From Ramlibacter ginsenosidimutans (GTDB lineage Bacteria; Pseudomonadota; Gammaproteobacteria; Burkholderiales; Burkholderiaceae_C), in assembly GCF_016654015.1 (NCBI RefSeq), contig NZ_JAEPWM010000002.1:620001-684000 (forward strand): 64,000 nt of DNA, given 5' to 3'. The stretch's first letter is position 1, and every line of letters starts with the position of its first letter. The notes beneath the pieces are model-generated. The model did no database searches. It was not told the DNA's origin and saw nothing but the letters and a program-made list of their open reading frames with translations. Positions 8,647 through 16,575 of the stretch are shown here, in pieces. A program made the translations under genes and the position numbers.

Positions 8647-8697
8647 TTCTTCGATCCTCCTCCAGGCGTATTTCGGCACCCTGTGCCACAATACAGC

Positions 8698-8777
8698 CAG
8701 CTCCGGGGTGTACGCGACAGCGTGCTGAGACCAGACCCGTGAACTTGAACCGGTTCAGACCGGCGGAAGGAGAGCTG
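8698..8777 (+). promoter_or_regulatory. TPP riboswitch (THI element)
   Basis: The sequence fits the THI-box consensus. The P1 strand CAGCTCC (8698-8704) pairs with GGAGAGCTG (8769-8777). GGGGTG opens the core, GCTGAGA follows at 8723-8730, then ACCCGTGAACTTGAACCGG and ACCGGCGGAAGGAGA at the end. It lies 65 bases before thiD, whose AAGGAG ribosome site is at 8831. Binding of thiamine pyrophosphate is expected to lower expression of the whole thiD-luxE-luxC-thiZXY-SDR-thiE operon. I cannot tell whether control acts on translation or termination; no clear terminator is visible. Confidence 0.9.
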
Positions 8778-8841
8778 AACCCTGACCTCCAGGCGCGGTC
8801 GGGGGCGACGCCTTCGGAGCACCCGTGTCGAAGGAGTCCCC

Positions 8842-9684
8842 TTGAACAGCACCGCAGCCTTTTCCTACCCCCGCGTCCTCTCCATCGCCGGTTCCGACTC
8901 GGGCGGGGGTGCCGGCATCCAGGCCGACCTCAAGACCATCGCCGCGCTCGGCTGCTACGGCATGACCGCGATCACGGCGCTCACGGCACAGAACACCCAG
9001 GGCGTGCGCTCCATCCATGGCGTGCCGCTGCAGCACCTCGCCGACCAGATCGATGCGGTGATCGAGGACATCGGCGCCGACGCGGTGAAGATCGGCATGC
9101 TGCACTCCGCCGACACCGTGCGCACCGTCGCCGCTGCGCTCAAGCGCCACGGGCTCCAGCGCGTCGTGCTCGATCCGGTGATGGTGGCCACCAGCGGCGC
9201 CAAGCTCATCGACGACGAGGCGAACGCGGTGCTCGTCCGCGTGCTGTTCCCGCTGGCGGCAGTGGTCACGCCCAATCTCGACGAAGCCGCGCTGCTGGTG
9301 GGGAAAGCGCTGCACAGCGAGGCCGACATGGAAGCGGCCGCGCGGGAGCTCGTGGAGCGGGGTGCCAACGCCGTGCTGCTCAAGGGTGGACATCTGGCCG
9401 GCGACACGGTCAGCGACTTGCTGCTCGTGCGCGATGCGGCGCCCCAGTGGATGCGCGCGCCGCGCATAGCCACCCCCAACACGCATGGCACCGGCTGCAC
9501 GCTGTCCAGCGCGATCGCCTGCCAGCTCGCGCTCGGCGCCGGGCTCGCTGACGCCGTGTTGCGCGCACGCGAGTACGTGCGCGGTGCGCTCGCTGCCGGC
9601 GCGCGGGTGCGCACGGGCGCGGGCAGCGGCCCGCTCAACCACGGACACGCCCCGCAACCCATGCACCTGCAGCCGCTGCGATGA
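8842..9684 (+). CDS. thiD: hydroxymethylpyrimidine/phosphomethylpyrimidine kinase
   Basis: ThiD, 280 aa, phosphorylates HMP to HMP-P and then HMP-PP for thiamine synthesis. Clear motifs: SIAGSDSGGGAGIQADLKT near residue 15, TALTAQNTQGV, VLDPVMVATSGAKLI, TPNLDEAALL, VLLKGGH and THGTGCTLSSAI near residue 217. The start is TTG at 8842, preceded by AAGGAG at 8831-8836; no ATG is better placed. It is the first gene after the TPP riboswitch and its stop overlaps the start of the LuxE-like gene (ATGA), so the two are tightly coupled. Confidence 0.93.
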   Translation: MNSTAAFSYPRVLSIAGSDSGGGAGIQADLKTIAALGCYGMTAITALTAQNTQGVRSIHGVPLQHLADQIDAVIEDIGADAVKIGMLHSADTVRTVAAALKRHGLQRVVLDPVMVATSGAKLIDDEANAVLVRVLFPLAAVVTPNLDEAALLVGKALHSEADMEAAARELVERGANAVLLKGGHLAGDTVSDLLLVRDAAPQWMRAPRIATPNTHGTGCTLSSAIACQLALGAGLADAVLRAREYVRGALAAGARVRTGAGSGPLNHGHAPQPMHLQPLR

Positions 9685-10757
9685 ACGAGCAACTCATCGA
9701 GGCCCTGCTCGCCTTCATCGCGCAGGATGGCTGCAGCGACGCCGAGTTCGACGCCATGGCCTTGCGCCTGTTCGCGCACCAGCATGCGAACAACGTGGCC
9801 TACCGGCGCTTCTGCCAGTTGCGCGGCGCCACGCCGCGCACGGTGAAGTCCTGGCGCGAGGTGCCGGCCGTTCCCATCAGCGCGTTCAAGGAAGTGACGC
9901 TCAGCTGCGTGCCTGCCGACAGCGCCGAGCGCGTGTTCATGACCAGCGGCACCACGCGCGGCGACGTGAAGGGCCGGCACTACCACCCGACCATCGCGGT
10001 CTGGAACGCTTCCTTCACCGGCAATTTCGCGCGCCGCTTCATGCGGGGCACGCAGCGCCTGCCGATGGCCATCCTGTTCCCCGATGAACAGGCCATGCCC
10101 AACTCGTCGCTCGCGCATTACCTCGCGATGGCGGTCCAGCACTTTGGCGCCGACGACAGCGGCTGGTACGTGAGTCCCCAAGGCATGGACGTGGACGGCG
10201 TCATCGCCTGGCTGCAGCGCGCGCAGCAGCGCGGCACGCCGTGCGCCTTGCTGGGCGCCAGCTACAGCTTCGTGCACCTGCTCGACGCGTTCGCAGCGCG
10301 CGGCCTGCGCTTCGCGTTGCCCGCAGGCAGCCGGATCCTGGACACCGGCGGCTACAAGGGGCACTCGCGCGAGCTGCCGCTGGAGGCCTTCTATGCGGGG
10401 CTCGCGTCGGCGTTCGGCGTCCCGCGCGAGCGCTGCATCAACATGTACGGCATGACGGAGCTGAGCACGCAGCTCTATGACGATGGCAACGCCCGCGTGC
10501 CCTCGGTGAAGACAGGTCCGCACTGGCTGCGTTCGCGGCTGGTGGATCCGCTCACCGGCCGCGAGGTGCCGCGCGGCGAGCGCGGCGTGCTGGTGCACTG
10601 CGACCTGGCCAGCTTCAACTCGGTGACCAGCATCCTGACCGAGGACGTCGGTGTCGCGCAAGGCCAGGGATTCCTGCTGTTGGGCCGCGCCGAAGGCGCG
10701 CAGGCCAAGGGCTGCTCGCTGGCCGTCGAGGAATTCCTGCAGGCCACGCGGGCATGA
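9681..10757 (+). CDS. LuxE-like acyl-protein synthetase (ANL superfamily)
   Basis: A 358-aa adenylate-forming enzyme of the LuxE family. LuxE activates a fatty acid as acyl-AMP and hands it to LuxC. Seen here: the phosphate-binding loop FMTSGTTRGDVKGR near residue 95, the aromatic-rich ILDTGGYKGHSRELP, and the adenylate motif INMYGMTELSTQ near residue 255. It is coupled by ATGA to thiD upstream and to the LuxC-like gene downstream. In this TPP-controlled operon the acid is unlikely to be a long-chain fatty acid; a carboxylated thiamine precursor is my inference. Confidence 0.82.
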   Translation: MNEQLIEALLAFIAQDGCSDAEFDAMALRLFAHQHANNVAYRRFCQLRGATPRTVKSWREVPAVPISAFKEVTLSCVPADSAERVFMTSGTTRGDVKGRHYHPTIAVWNASFTGNFARRFMRGTQRLPMAILFPDEQAMPNSSLAHYLAMAVQHFGADDSGWYVSPQGMDVDGVIAWLQRAQQRGTPCALLGASYSFVHLLDAFAARGLRFALPAGSRILDTGGYKGHSRELPLEAFYAGLASAFGVPRERCINMYGMTELSTQLYDDGNARVPSVKTGPHWLRSRLVDPLTGREVPRGERGVLVHCDLASFNSVTSILTEDVGVAQGQGFLLLGRAEGAQAKGCSLAVEEFLQATRA

Positions 10758-12226
10758 ACACCGAGCTCTTCACCGCCGGCCACCTGCCCGGTCTCGCGCA
10801 CGACGAGGTCGGCTGGCACACGCTTGCCTTCGGCAGCGGCGCGCAGGCGGTGCAGGTGCAGGTGCCGGTGCTGCAACCGGCGCAGCTCGCGGCGCTGGCG
10901 CAGCGCGTGAGGACGGCAGCGGCGCAGCACCTGAAACCTCTTGCGGTCTCGCAGGTGATCGCGATCGTCGACGCAGCGATCGCGCGCCTGCTGGACCCCG
11001 CCGATCCCGTACGCCAGCAGGCGCAACGCCTGCTGCCTGTCGTCTCGGGCTACGACGCGGACATGGTCCGGCTCGCACTCACCGGCTACCTGCAGTCCTT
11101 CCGCGCGCCGCAGTTGCACCGCTTCGTCGCGGAGGACTTCGCCAATCCCAAAGTGCTGGACGAGTTCCAGCCCGCAGCCAAGGGCGGTTTCGTGCGTGCC
11201 TTCGGCTCGGACCTGCTGGTGCACAGCTGGGCGGGCAACGTGCCGGCGCTGCCCTTGTGGAGCCTGGTGTGCGGCTTGCTGGTGAAGGCCGGCAACGTCG
11301 GCAAGCTGCCCAGCGCCGAGCCGGTGTTCGCGACCCTGTTCGCGCGCCTGCTGGCCGAAGTGCATCCACCGCTCGCCGACTGCCTGGCCGTCGTGTGGTG
11401 GAAGGGCGGTGACGCGGACAGCGCGCGCGCAGTGTTCGAGGCGGCCGACACCGTGCTGGCCTACGGCGGCAACGCGGCCATCGCGCAAGTCCGCGCCCAG
11501 GTGCCGGTGACGACGCGCTTCCTCGGCTACGGCCACAAGCTCGGCTTCGGCCTGGTCGCGTGCGCGGCGCTCGACACGCAACGTGCACAGTCCACGGCGC
11601 GGCTGGCGGCGCACGACGTCGCGCGCTATGAGCAACAGGGCTGCTACTCCCCCCATTTGTTCTACGTGGAGCGCGGCGCGCGCATCGCTCCGCGCGACTT
11701 CGCGCTGTACCTCGCCGCCGAACTCGCGAACCTGCAGCAGCGCTATCCACGTCGAGCGCTCGCGCTGGAGGAAGCCGCCGCCGTTTCCGGCTGGCGCCAG
11801 TCCGCGGAATGGCAGGCGCTCGCCGACGCGGGCTGCGAGCTGCTCGGCGCGCCCGACGCCGCCTGGGCGGTCGCCTACAGCGACACGCCGCGCCCGCTCG
11901 CGCCCACCGCGGGTGGCCGCTGCATCCTCGTGTGCGCGGTCGACGCGCTGGACGACGTGCCGGCGCTCGTCGCACCGCATGCCGCCTTCCTGCAGACCGC
12001 GGGCATCGCCTGCGAGCCGGCGCGGCTGTTCCGCCTGGCCGACGCACTCGGCCGCGCGGGCGTGACGCGCATCGCGGCGCTCGGCGCCATGACCACGCCG
12101 GAGGCCGGCTGGCACCACGACGGCCGCTTCAACCTCGCGGACCTGGTGCGCATGGTGGAGATCGAGTCGTCCGCCGAGCGCTCCGCCGACCGCCTCGCGC
12201 CCTATGCGCAGGAGGAGCGCTCGTGA
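10754..12226 (+). CDS. LuxC-like acyl reductase (aldehyde-dehydrogenase fold)
   Basis: A 490-aa LuxC-family NAD(P)H-dependent acyl reductase, which in lux systems reduces an activated acyl group to an aldehyde. LuxC features seen are LLVHSWAGNVPALPLWSLV, DTVLAYGGNAAIAQVR, FLGYGHKLGFGLVA and the probable catalytic Cys297 in EQQGCYSPHLFYVERG (LuxC proteins read QQxCSSP here). A C-terminal region with Rossmann-like segments follows (about 370-480). Its start overlaps the luxE-like stop. Paired with that gene it should turn a carboxylic acid into an aldehyde; the substrate is unknown. Confidence 0.82.
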   Translation: MNTELFTAGHLPGLAHDEVGWHTLAFGSGAQAVQVQVPVLQPAQLAALAQRVRTAAAQHLKPLAVSQVIAIVDAAIARLLDPADPVRQQAQRLLPVVSGYDADMVRLALTGYLQSFRAPQLHRFVAEDFANPKVLDEFQPAAKGGFVRAFGSDLLVHSWAGNVPALPLWSLVCGLLVKAGNVGKLPSAEPVFATLFARLLAEVHPPLADCLAVVWWKGGDADSARAVFEAADTVLAYGGNAAIAQVRAQVPVTTRFLGYGHKLGFGLVACAALDTQRAQSTARLAAHDVARYEQQGCYSPHLFYVERGARIAPRDFALYLAAELANLQQRYPRRALALEEAAAVSGWRQSAEWQALADAGCELLGAPDAAWAVAYSDTPRPLAPTAGGRCILVCAVDALDDVPALVAPHAAFLQTAGIACEPARLFRLADALGRAGVTRIAALGAMTTPEAGWHHDGRFNLADLVRMVEIESSAERSADRLAPYAQEERS

Positions 12227-12284
12227 GCCGCCGGGCCGCCCCAAGGCGAATACCGGAGCGCGCAGCGCGGAGGGCATCCGAATC

Positions 12285-13016
12285 ATGAGCCTGCTGAAGC
12301 TGGAAGACGTCCGCTTCGCCTTTCCCGGCTGGCCGCCCACCGTCGACGGCGCCCGGCTCGAAGTCGCAGCGGGCGCGTTCCACTGTCTCGTCGGCCGCAG
12401 CGGCTGCGGCAAGACCACGCTGCTGAAACTCGCGGCCGGCCTGCTCGTGCCGGACAGCGGCCGCGTCGTGTTCGCGGGCCGCGCGCAGGACATCGGTTTC
12501 GTGTTCCAGGTGCCCAACCTGCTGGAGTGGCTGCGCGTGATCGACAACGTGCTGCTGCCCGTGTCCCTGCATCACCGGCCGCGCCAGGAAGAGCTCGAGC
12601 GCGCACTGCAGCTGCTGGAGCAACTGGGCTTGCGCGAGCACGCGAACAAGCGGCCGCGCCAGCTCTCCGGCGGGCAGCAGAGCCGTGTGGCGCTCGCCCG
12701 GGCGCTGATCCTGCAGCCCTCGCTGCTGCTGCTGGACGAACCGTTCGCGGCGCTCGACGCGATCACGCGCGAGGAGTTGCAGCGCGACCTGCTCGCGATG
12801 TGCCGGCGGCAGCGCACGACCGTCCTGTTCGTCACGCACGACATCGGCGAGGCGGTGTACCTGGCCGACGCGGTGGACGTGGTGGAAGGCGGCCGCATCT
12901 CGCAGGAGATCGCCATCGACCTGCCCGAGCGCACCGGCGCGGTCCGCACCAGCGCCGCCTTCGCGCGTCACTGCGAGCAGGTCCGTGCCGCGCTGCACCT
13001 GGAGGCGCTCGCATGA
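12285..13016 (+). CDS. thiZ: ABC transporter ATPase, thiamine-precursor type
   Basis: A 243-aa ATPase of the nitrate/taurine/NMT1 transporter group. Walker A GRSGCGKTTLLK starts near residue 37, the Q-loop is GFVFQVPNLLEW, the signature LSGGQQSRVALARAL, Walker B LLLLDEPFAALD and the switch His in VTHDIGEA. The start at 12285 has GGAGGG about 10 bases upstream and leaves a 58-base gap after the LuxC-like gene. The stop overlaps the permease start (ATGA). Its position between thiD and thiE supports import of a thiamine precursor. Confidence 0.85.
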   Translation: MSLLKLEDVRFAFPGWPPTVDGARLEVAAGAFHCLVGRSGCGKTTLLKLAAGLLVPDSGRVVFAGRAQDIGFVFQVPNLLEWLRVIDNVLLPVSLHHRPRQEELERALQLLEQLGLREHANKRPRQLSGGQQSRVALARALILQPSLLLLDEPFAALDAITREELQRDLLAMCRRQRTTVLFVTHDIGEAVYLADAVDVVEGGRISQEIAIDLPERTGAVRTSAAFARHCEQVRAALHLEALA

Positions 13017-13774
13017 AGGACGCACTGCTGCGCGCCGCGTCGGTGCTGCTCGCCGTCGTGCTCCTGCTGGCGTGGGAGATCGCCTGCCGCGTGCTGCGCC
13101 TTCCGGTGCTGGTGCTGCCGCCGCCGTCGGCGATCGCGAGCACGCTGTGGCAGGGACTCGCGAGCGGCTACTTCTGGCCGCACCTGCGCGCGACCGCGCA
13201 GGAGCTGGCGCTGGGCGTGCTCGCAGGCAGCGCGCTGGGTTTCCTTGCCGGCGTGGTGCTGGGCGAATCGGCCGTGCTGCGCCGGGTGCTCATGCCCTAT
13301 GTCGTCGCCAGCCAGGTCGTGCCCAAGCTGGCGCTGGCGCCCCTGTTCATCCTGTGGTTCGGCTTCGGCATCACCTCCATCGTGGTGATCACCGCGCTGA
13401 TCTGCTTCTTCCCGCTGATGGAGAACACGCTCACCGCCTTGCAGCAGGTCGCGCCCGAGCGGCTGGAGCTGTTCCGCATGCTGGGCGCCACGCGCGCGCA
13501 GACGCTCTGGCGGCTGAAGCTGCCCTCGGGGCTGCCCGCCATCCTCGCCGGCCTGCGGGTCGCGGTGGTGCTGGCGCTGGTCGGCGCCGTGGTCGGCGAA
13601 TTCATTGGCGCGAGCCAGGGCCTGGGCGCCCTGGTGATCGCCACGCAAGGCACCATGGACACGGCGCGCATGTTCGCCGTGCTGGTGCTGATCGCGCTGC
13701 TGGGCCTGGCGGCCTACCAGCTCACGCTGTGGCTGGAACGCTGGCTGCTGCAACCCTTTACCCGTACTTCCTGA
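13013..13774 (+). CDS. thiX: ABC transporter permease, thiamine-precursor type
   Basis: A 253-aa inner-membrane permease of the BPD (MetI-fold) family with about six transmembrane helices (for example residues 8-25, 60-85, 100-125, 180-200 and 215-240). The EAA-type loop contacting the ATPase is MLGATRAQTLWRLKLPSGLP near residue 160. It starts within the ATPase stop and ends ten bases before the binding-protein gene. The family also serves taurine and nitrate, so substrate assignment rests on operon context and the riboswitch. Confidence 0.85.
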   Translation: MKDALLRAASVLLAVVLLLAWEIACRVLRLPVLVLPPPSAIASTLWQGLASGYFWPHLRATAQELALGVLAGSALGFLAGVVLGESAVLRRVLMPYVVASQVVPKLALAPLFILWFGFGITSIVVITALICFFPLMENTLTALQQVAPERLELFRMLGATRAQTLWRLKLPSGLPAILAGLRVAVVLALVGAVVGEFIGASQGLGALVIATQGTMDTARMFAVLVLIALLGLAAYQLTLWLERWLLQPFTRTS

Positions 13775-13784
13775 GGAGTCCCCC

Positions 13785-14786
13785 ATGACCACGATAGCCC
13801 GCCGCCGCCTGCTCGCCGCCCTGCTGGCCGCACCCCTTGCCGGCCGGGCCCAAACGAAGGCCCTCGAGAAGTTCGTGGTGGCCGGTTGGAGCAAGCCCAT
13901 CACGGAGATCACGCCGCTGCTGGTGGACGAGGACAAGGGCTTCTACAAGGCGCAGGGCCTCGACCTGGAGTACGTGCCGGGCGCCGGCAGCGCCGACGCG
14001 CTGCGCAACATCCTGAGCGGCCAGGCCGACGTCGCCTTCTGCGATCCGGGCACCTTCTTCGAAGCCATCGACAAGGGCGAGCCGCTGCGCGCCATCTACG
14101 ACATCTATCCGCAGAACGTGTTCAACGTGGTGAGCCTCAAGGGCAGCGGCATCACGAAGCCCTCCGACCTCAAGGGCAAGAAGGTGGGCGTGTACAGCCT
14201 CGCCAGCGGCACGCGCCAGGCCTTGCAGGTGCTGCTGCACACGGCCGGCCTGTCGGAATCGGACGTCACCGTGGTGGTGACGGGCCTGCTGAATTTCGCG
14301 CCGCTGATGCAAGGCCAGGTGGATGCGACCGCCGCCACCGACACGGGCCTGCTGGTGGGCCGCCGCCGCGGGTTGCCCGACGTGAACGTGATCGAGGTGG
14401 GCAAGTACCTGCCCGTGTCCAGCGACCTGTTCGTGGTGCGCGAGTCCGTGTTTCGCAGCAAGCACGCGCTGCTGCAGCGCTTCCTGCGCGGCTACCGCGA
14501 CGCGGCGCTCTGGATGATGAACCGCCCAGAGGAGGCGGCGCAGCTCGCGGCGAAGCGCGCCATCGACGGCACGGACCCCGCGCTCACCCTCGACATCATC
14601 AAGGCACGCAACGCCTCCAGCGTGTCGGACCTCACCCGCAAGAAGGGGCTGGGCAGCATCGATGTGGGCGGACTGCAGGCCGCAGCGGACGTGTATCGCA
14701 AGCTCGGACTGGTGGGCAAGCCGATCGAGGTGTCCCGCTTCGTGAGCGAGGACCTGCTGCCGGGCCGCAAGGGAGCGGCGGGATGA
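13785..14786 (+). CDS. thiY: NMT1/ThiY-like substrate-binding protein
   Basis: A 333-aa periplasmic binding protein of the NMT1/THI5-like (ThiY) family. The N-terminus MTTIARRRLLAALLAAPLAG is a signal peptide with an Arg-rich start. The mature part begins KFVVAGWSKPITEITPLLV and holds DKGFYKAQGLDLEYVPGAGS, GQADVAFCDPGTFFEAIDKG and KVGVYSLASGT. ThiY relatives bind formyl-amino-HMP or HMP-like pyrimidines. Here the ligand could be an oxidised pyrimidine, matching the LuxE/LuxC genes; that is inferred. RBS GAGGAG lies just before the ATG. Confidence 0.83.
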   Translation: MTTIARRRLLAALLAAPLAGRAQTKALEKFVVAGWSKPITEITPLLVDEDKGFYKAQGLDLEYVPGAGSADALRNILSGQADVAFCDPGTFFEAIDKGEPLRAIYDIYPQNVFNVVSLKGSGITKPSDLKGKKVGVYSLASGTRQALQVLLHTAGLSESDVTVVVTGLLNFAPLMQGQVDATAATDTGLLVGRRRGLPDVNVIEVGKYLPVSSDLFVVRESVFRSKHALLQRFLRGYRDAALWMMNRPEEAAQLAAKRAIDGTDPALTLDIIKARNASSVSDLTRKKGLGSIDVGGLQAAADVYRKLGLVGKPIEVSRFVSEDLLPGRKGAAG

Positions 14787-15550
14787 ATTTCGCGGGACAG
14801 GTCGTCCTCGTCACCGGCGCCGGTCGCGGCATCGGCGCGGCGATCGCGCGCGCCTTTGCGGCGGAGCAGGCGACGGTGGCCGTCAACTACCTGCGCCAGG
14901 CCGACACGGCGCAGCAGGTGGTGGACCAGTGCAAGGCGCTCGGCGGCGACGCTTTCGCGCTGCAGGCCGACGTGAGCGATCGCGCGCAGGCGCACTCGCT
15001 GGTGGAGCAGGTCGTGGCCGAAGCAGGGCGCATCGACGTCCTCGTGAACAACGCATTCCGCAGCTATGCCTTCGACCCCGAGCAGCGCAGCACCTTCGCC
15101 GACCTGTCCTGGTCCGACTACCAGGCGCAGTTCGAGGGCTCGGTCGGCGCCGCGTTCCACCTGTGCCAGGCGGTGCTGCCGCAGTTCCGCGGGCGTGCGC
15201 AAGGCAGCATCGTCAACATCGTGAGCAACCTGGTCGAACACCCGGTCGTGCCCTACCACGACTACGCGACCGCCAAGTCCGCGCTGGTGGGCTTCAGCCG
15301 CAACCTGGCCAGCGAGCTGGGTCCGCTGGGCGTGCGCGTGAACTGCGTGGCGCCGGGGCTGGTCTGGCCGACCGAGTCCAGCAGCGGCACGCGCGCGTCC
15401 TTTCGCGAACAGCTGATGGCTGCGACACCGCTGCGCCGGCTCGCGCGGCCGGAAGACGTGGCCGGGCCGGTGCTGTTTCTCGCCTCGCCCTGGAGCGGTT
15501 TCGTCACCGGGCAGGTGGTGTTCGTGGACGGTGGATTGGTGATGCGATGA
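14783..15550 (+). CDS. short-chain dehydrogenase/reductase of the thiamine operon
   Basis: SDR of 255 aa, FabG-like. The cofactor loop VTGAGRGIGAAIA is near residue 10, VNNA is present, and the catalytic Ser in VNIVSNLVEHP is followed by Tyr and Lys in HDYATAKSALVG; it ends FVTGQVVFVDGGLVMR. It is coupled to thiY upstream and thiE downstream by ATGA overlaps, so it belongs to the operon. A plausible role is reduction of the aldehyde made by the LuxE/LuxC pair to the alcohol used by ThiD; oxidation in the other direction is also possible. Confidence 0.85.
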   Translation: MNFAGQVVLVTGAGRGIGAAIARAFAAEQATVAVNYLRQADTAQQVVDQCKALGGDAFALQADVSDRAQAHSLVEQVVAEAGRIDVLVNNAFRSYAFDPEQRSTFADLSWSDYQAQFEGSVGAAFHLCQAVLPQFRGRAQGSIVNIVSNLVEHPVVPYHDYATAKSALVGFSRNLASELGPLGVRVNCVAPGLVWPTESSSGTRASFREQLMAATPLRRLARPEDVAGPVLFLASPWSGFVTGQVVFVDGGLVMR

Positions 15551-16575
15551 ACGAGTTGTGGATAGCTTCGCTGGCGCAGGCGCAGGAACGCGCCGGCCGC
15601 AAGGAAGAAGCGCCGGAGCTGGCGACCCTGTTGCGCGCGCAAGGCGTGCCGGCGCTGTGCATCGTCGGCGCCCGCGCCGGCCTGGACTGGCTGGAGACGC
15701 CGCACGCCCGCGGCTGGCTCGCCGGTGCTGCGCTGGACGTTCCGACGCTGCAGCACGCCACGCAAGCGGCGCTCGCGCGCGGCTTCGTCGCCGCCGATGC
15801 GCTGGTGCTCGCGAAGACGCGTTCGCAGCAGGAGCTGCCCTTGCTCTCCTGGGGCGAGCAGGCGCCGGCAGCGCCGCGCGTCCCGGCGCCGACGCGCCGG
15901 CTCGATCTCTATGCGATCGTCGACAGCGCCCGGCGCCTGCGCGCGGTGCTGGAGGCTGGCGTGCGCACGGTGCAGCTGCGCATCAAGACGCCGGCGCAGC
16001 CCGACGCGGCCTGGCAGGCGACGTTGCGCAGCGAGGTCGCGCAGGCAGTCGCCGACTGCCAGGCCGCCGGCGCCGAGCTGTTCGTCAACGACCACTGGCG
16101 GCTCGCCCGCGAATTGAACGCGGGTGGCGTGCATCTCGGCCAGGAGGACCTGCTCGCACTCGGCGACGACGGGCGCAGCGAACTGCTCGCGAGCGGCCTG
16201 GCGCTGGGCATCAGCTCCCACAGCGTGTGGGAGCTGGCGCGGGCGCGCACGCTGTCGCCGCGCTACGTCGCCTGCGGTCCCGTGTGGCCCACGCTGACCA
16301 AGGCCATGCCCTGGCTGCCGCAAGGCCTGGACAACCTCGCGTGGTGGTGCCGCGCCGCCGGCGTGCCGGTCACCGCCATCGGCGGCATCCTGCAGCCGGC
16401 CGAAGTGCAGGCGGCGGCGAGCGCCGGGCCCGACGGCGTGTGCATCGTGCGCGGGCTGGGTGAGGATCCGCGTGCCACCGTGCCGGCCTTCGCCGCGGCG
16501 CTGGCCGCCGGCCGGGCGCAACCCGTCAAGGAGCTGCCGGCATGGCCGCATCCGACCCTGCCACACCCGCGCTGA
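15547..16575 (+). CDS. thiE: thiamine-phosphate synthase with extra N-terminal domain
   Basis: ThiE joins HMP-PP to thiazole phosphate. At 342 aa it is longer than the usual about 210. The TIM-barrel synthase is residues about 118-325 with VRTVQLRIKT, ELFVNDHWRLA, GVHLGQEDL, GISSHS, YVACGPVWPTLTKAMPW and PVTAIGGI. Residues 1-115 form a separate domain including ALARGFVAADALVLAKTRSQ, which looks like a decayed kinase C-terminus of the type seen in ThiD-ThiE fusions; that is tentative. It is coupled to the SDR by ATGA and its end overlaps the PAP2 gene. Confidence 0.9.
   Translation: MNELWIASLAQAQERAGRKEEAPELATLLRAQGVPALCIVGARAGLDWLETPHARGWLAGAALDVPTLQHATQAALARGFVAADALVLAKTRSQQELPLLSWGEQAPAAPRVPAPTRRLDLYAIVDSARRLRAVLEAGVRTVQLRIKTPAQPDAAWQATLRSEVAQAVADCQAAGAELFVNDHWRLARELNAGGVHLGQEDLLALGDDGRSELLASGLALGISSHSVWELARARTLSPRYVACGPVWPTLTKAMPWLPQGLDNLAWWCRAAGVPVTAIGGILQPAEVQAAASAGPDGVCIVRGLGEDPRATVPAFAAALAAGRAQPVKELPAWPHPTLPHPR

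Larger units (their letters stand above)
8223..8680. repeat. tandem duplication of the SDR 3' end plus palindromic repeat
   Basis: Two diverged units of roughly 230 bp lie head to tail. Unit 1 (8223-8452) starts inside the SDR gene at CTCGCCAGCGACGC and includes its stop, repeat copy A and a tail CTCCAGGGCGCATTCCG. Unit 2 (about 8453-8680) repeats all three: CTCGCCAGCGACGC, GACGGGCGAGCAGTTC, ACGAAGTTC, repeat copy B and CTCCAGGCGTATTTCGG. Unit 2 has lost about 25 bases around the stop codon, and its coding part is a non-functional gene tail. Confidence 0.8.

Noticed and set aside
9681..12226. Bioluminescence operon
   Set aside because: luxA, luxB, luxD and luxG are absent and the genes sit among thiamine genes behind a TPP riboswitch.
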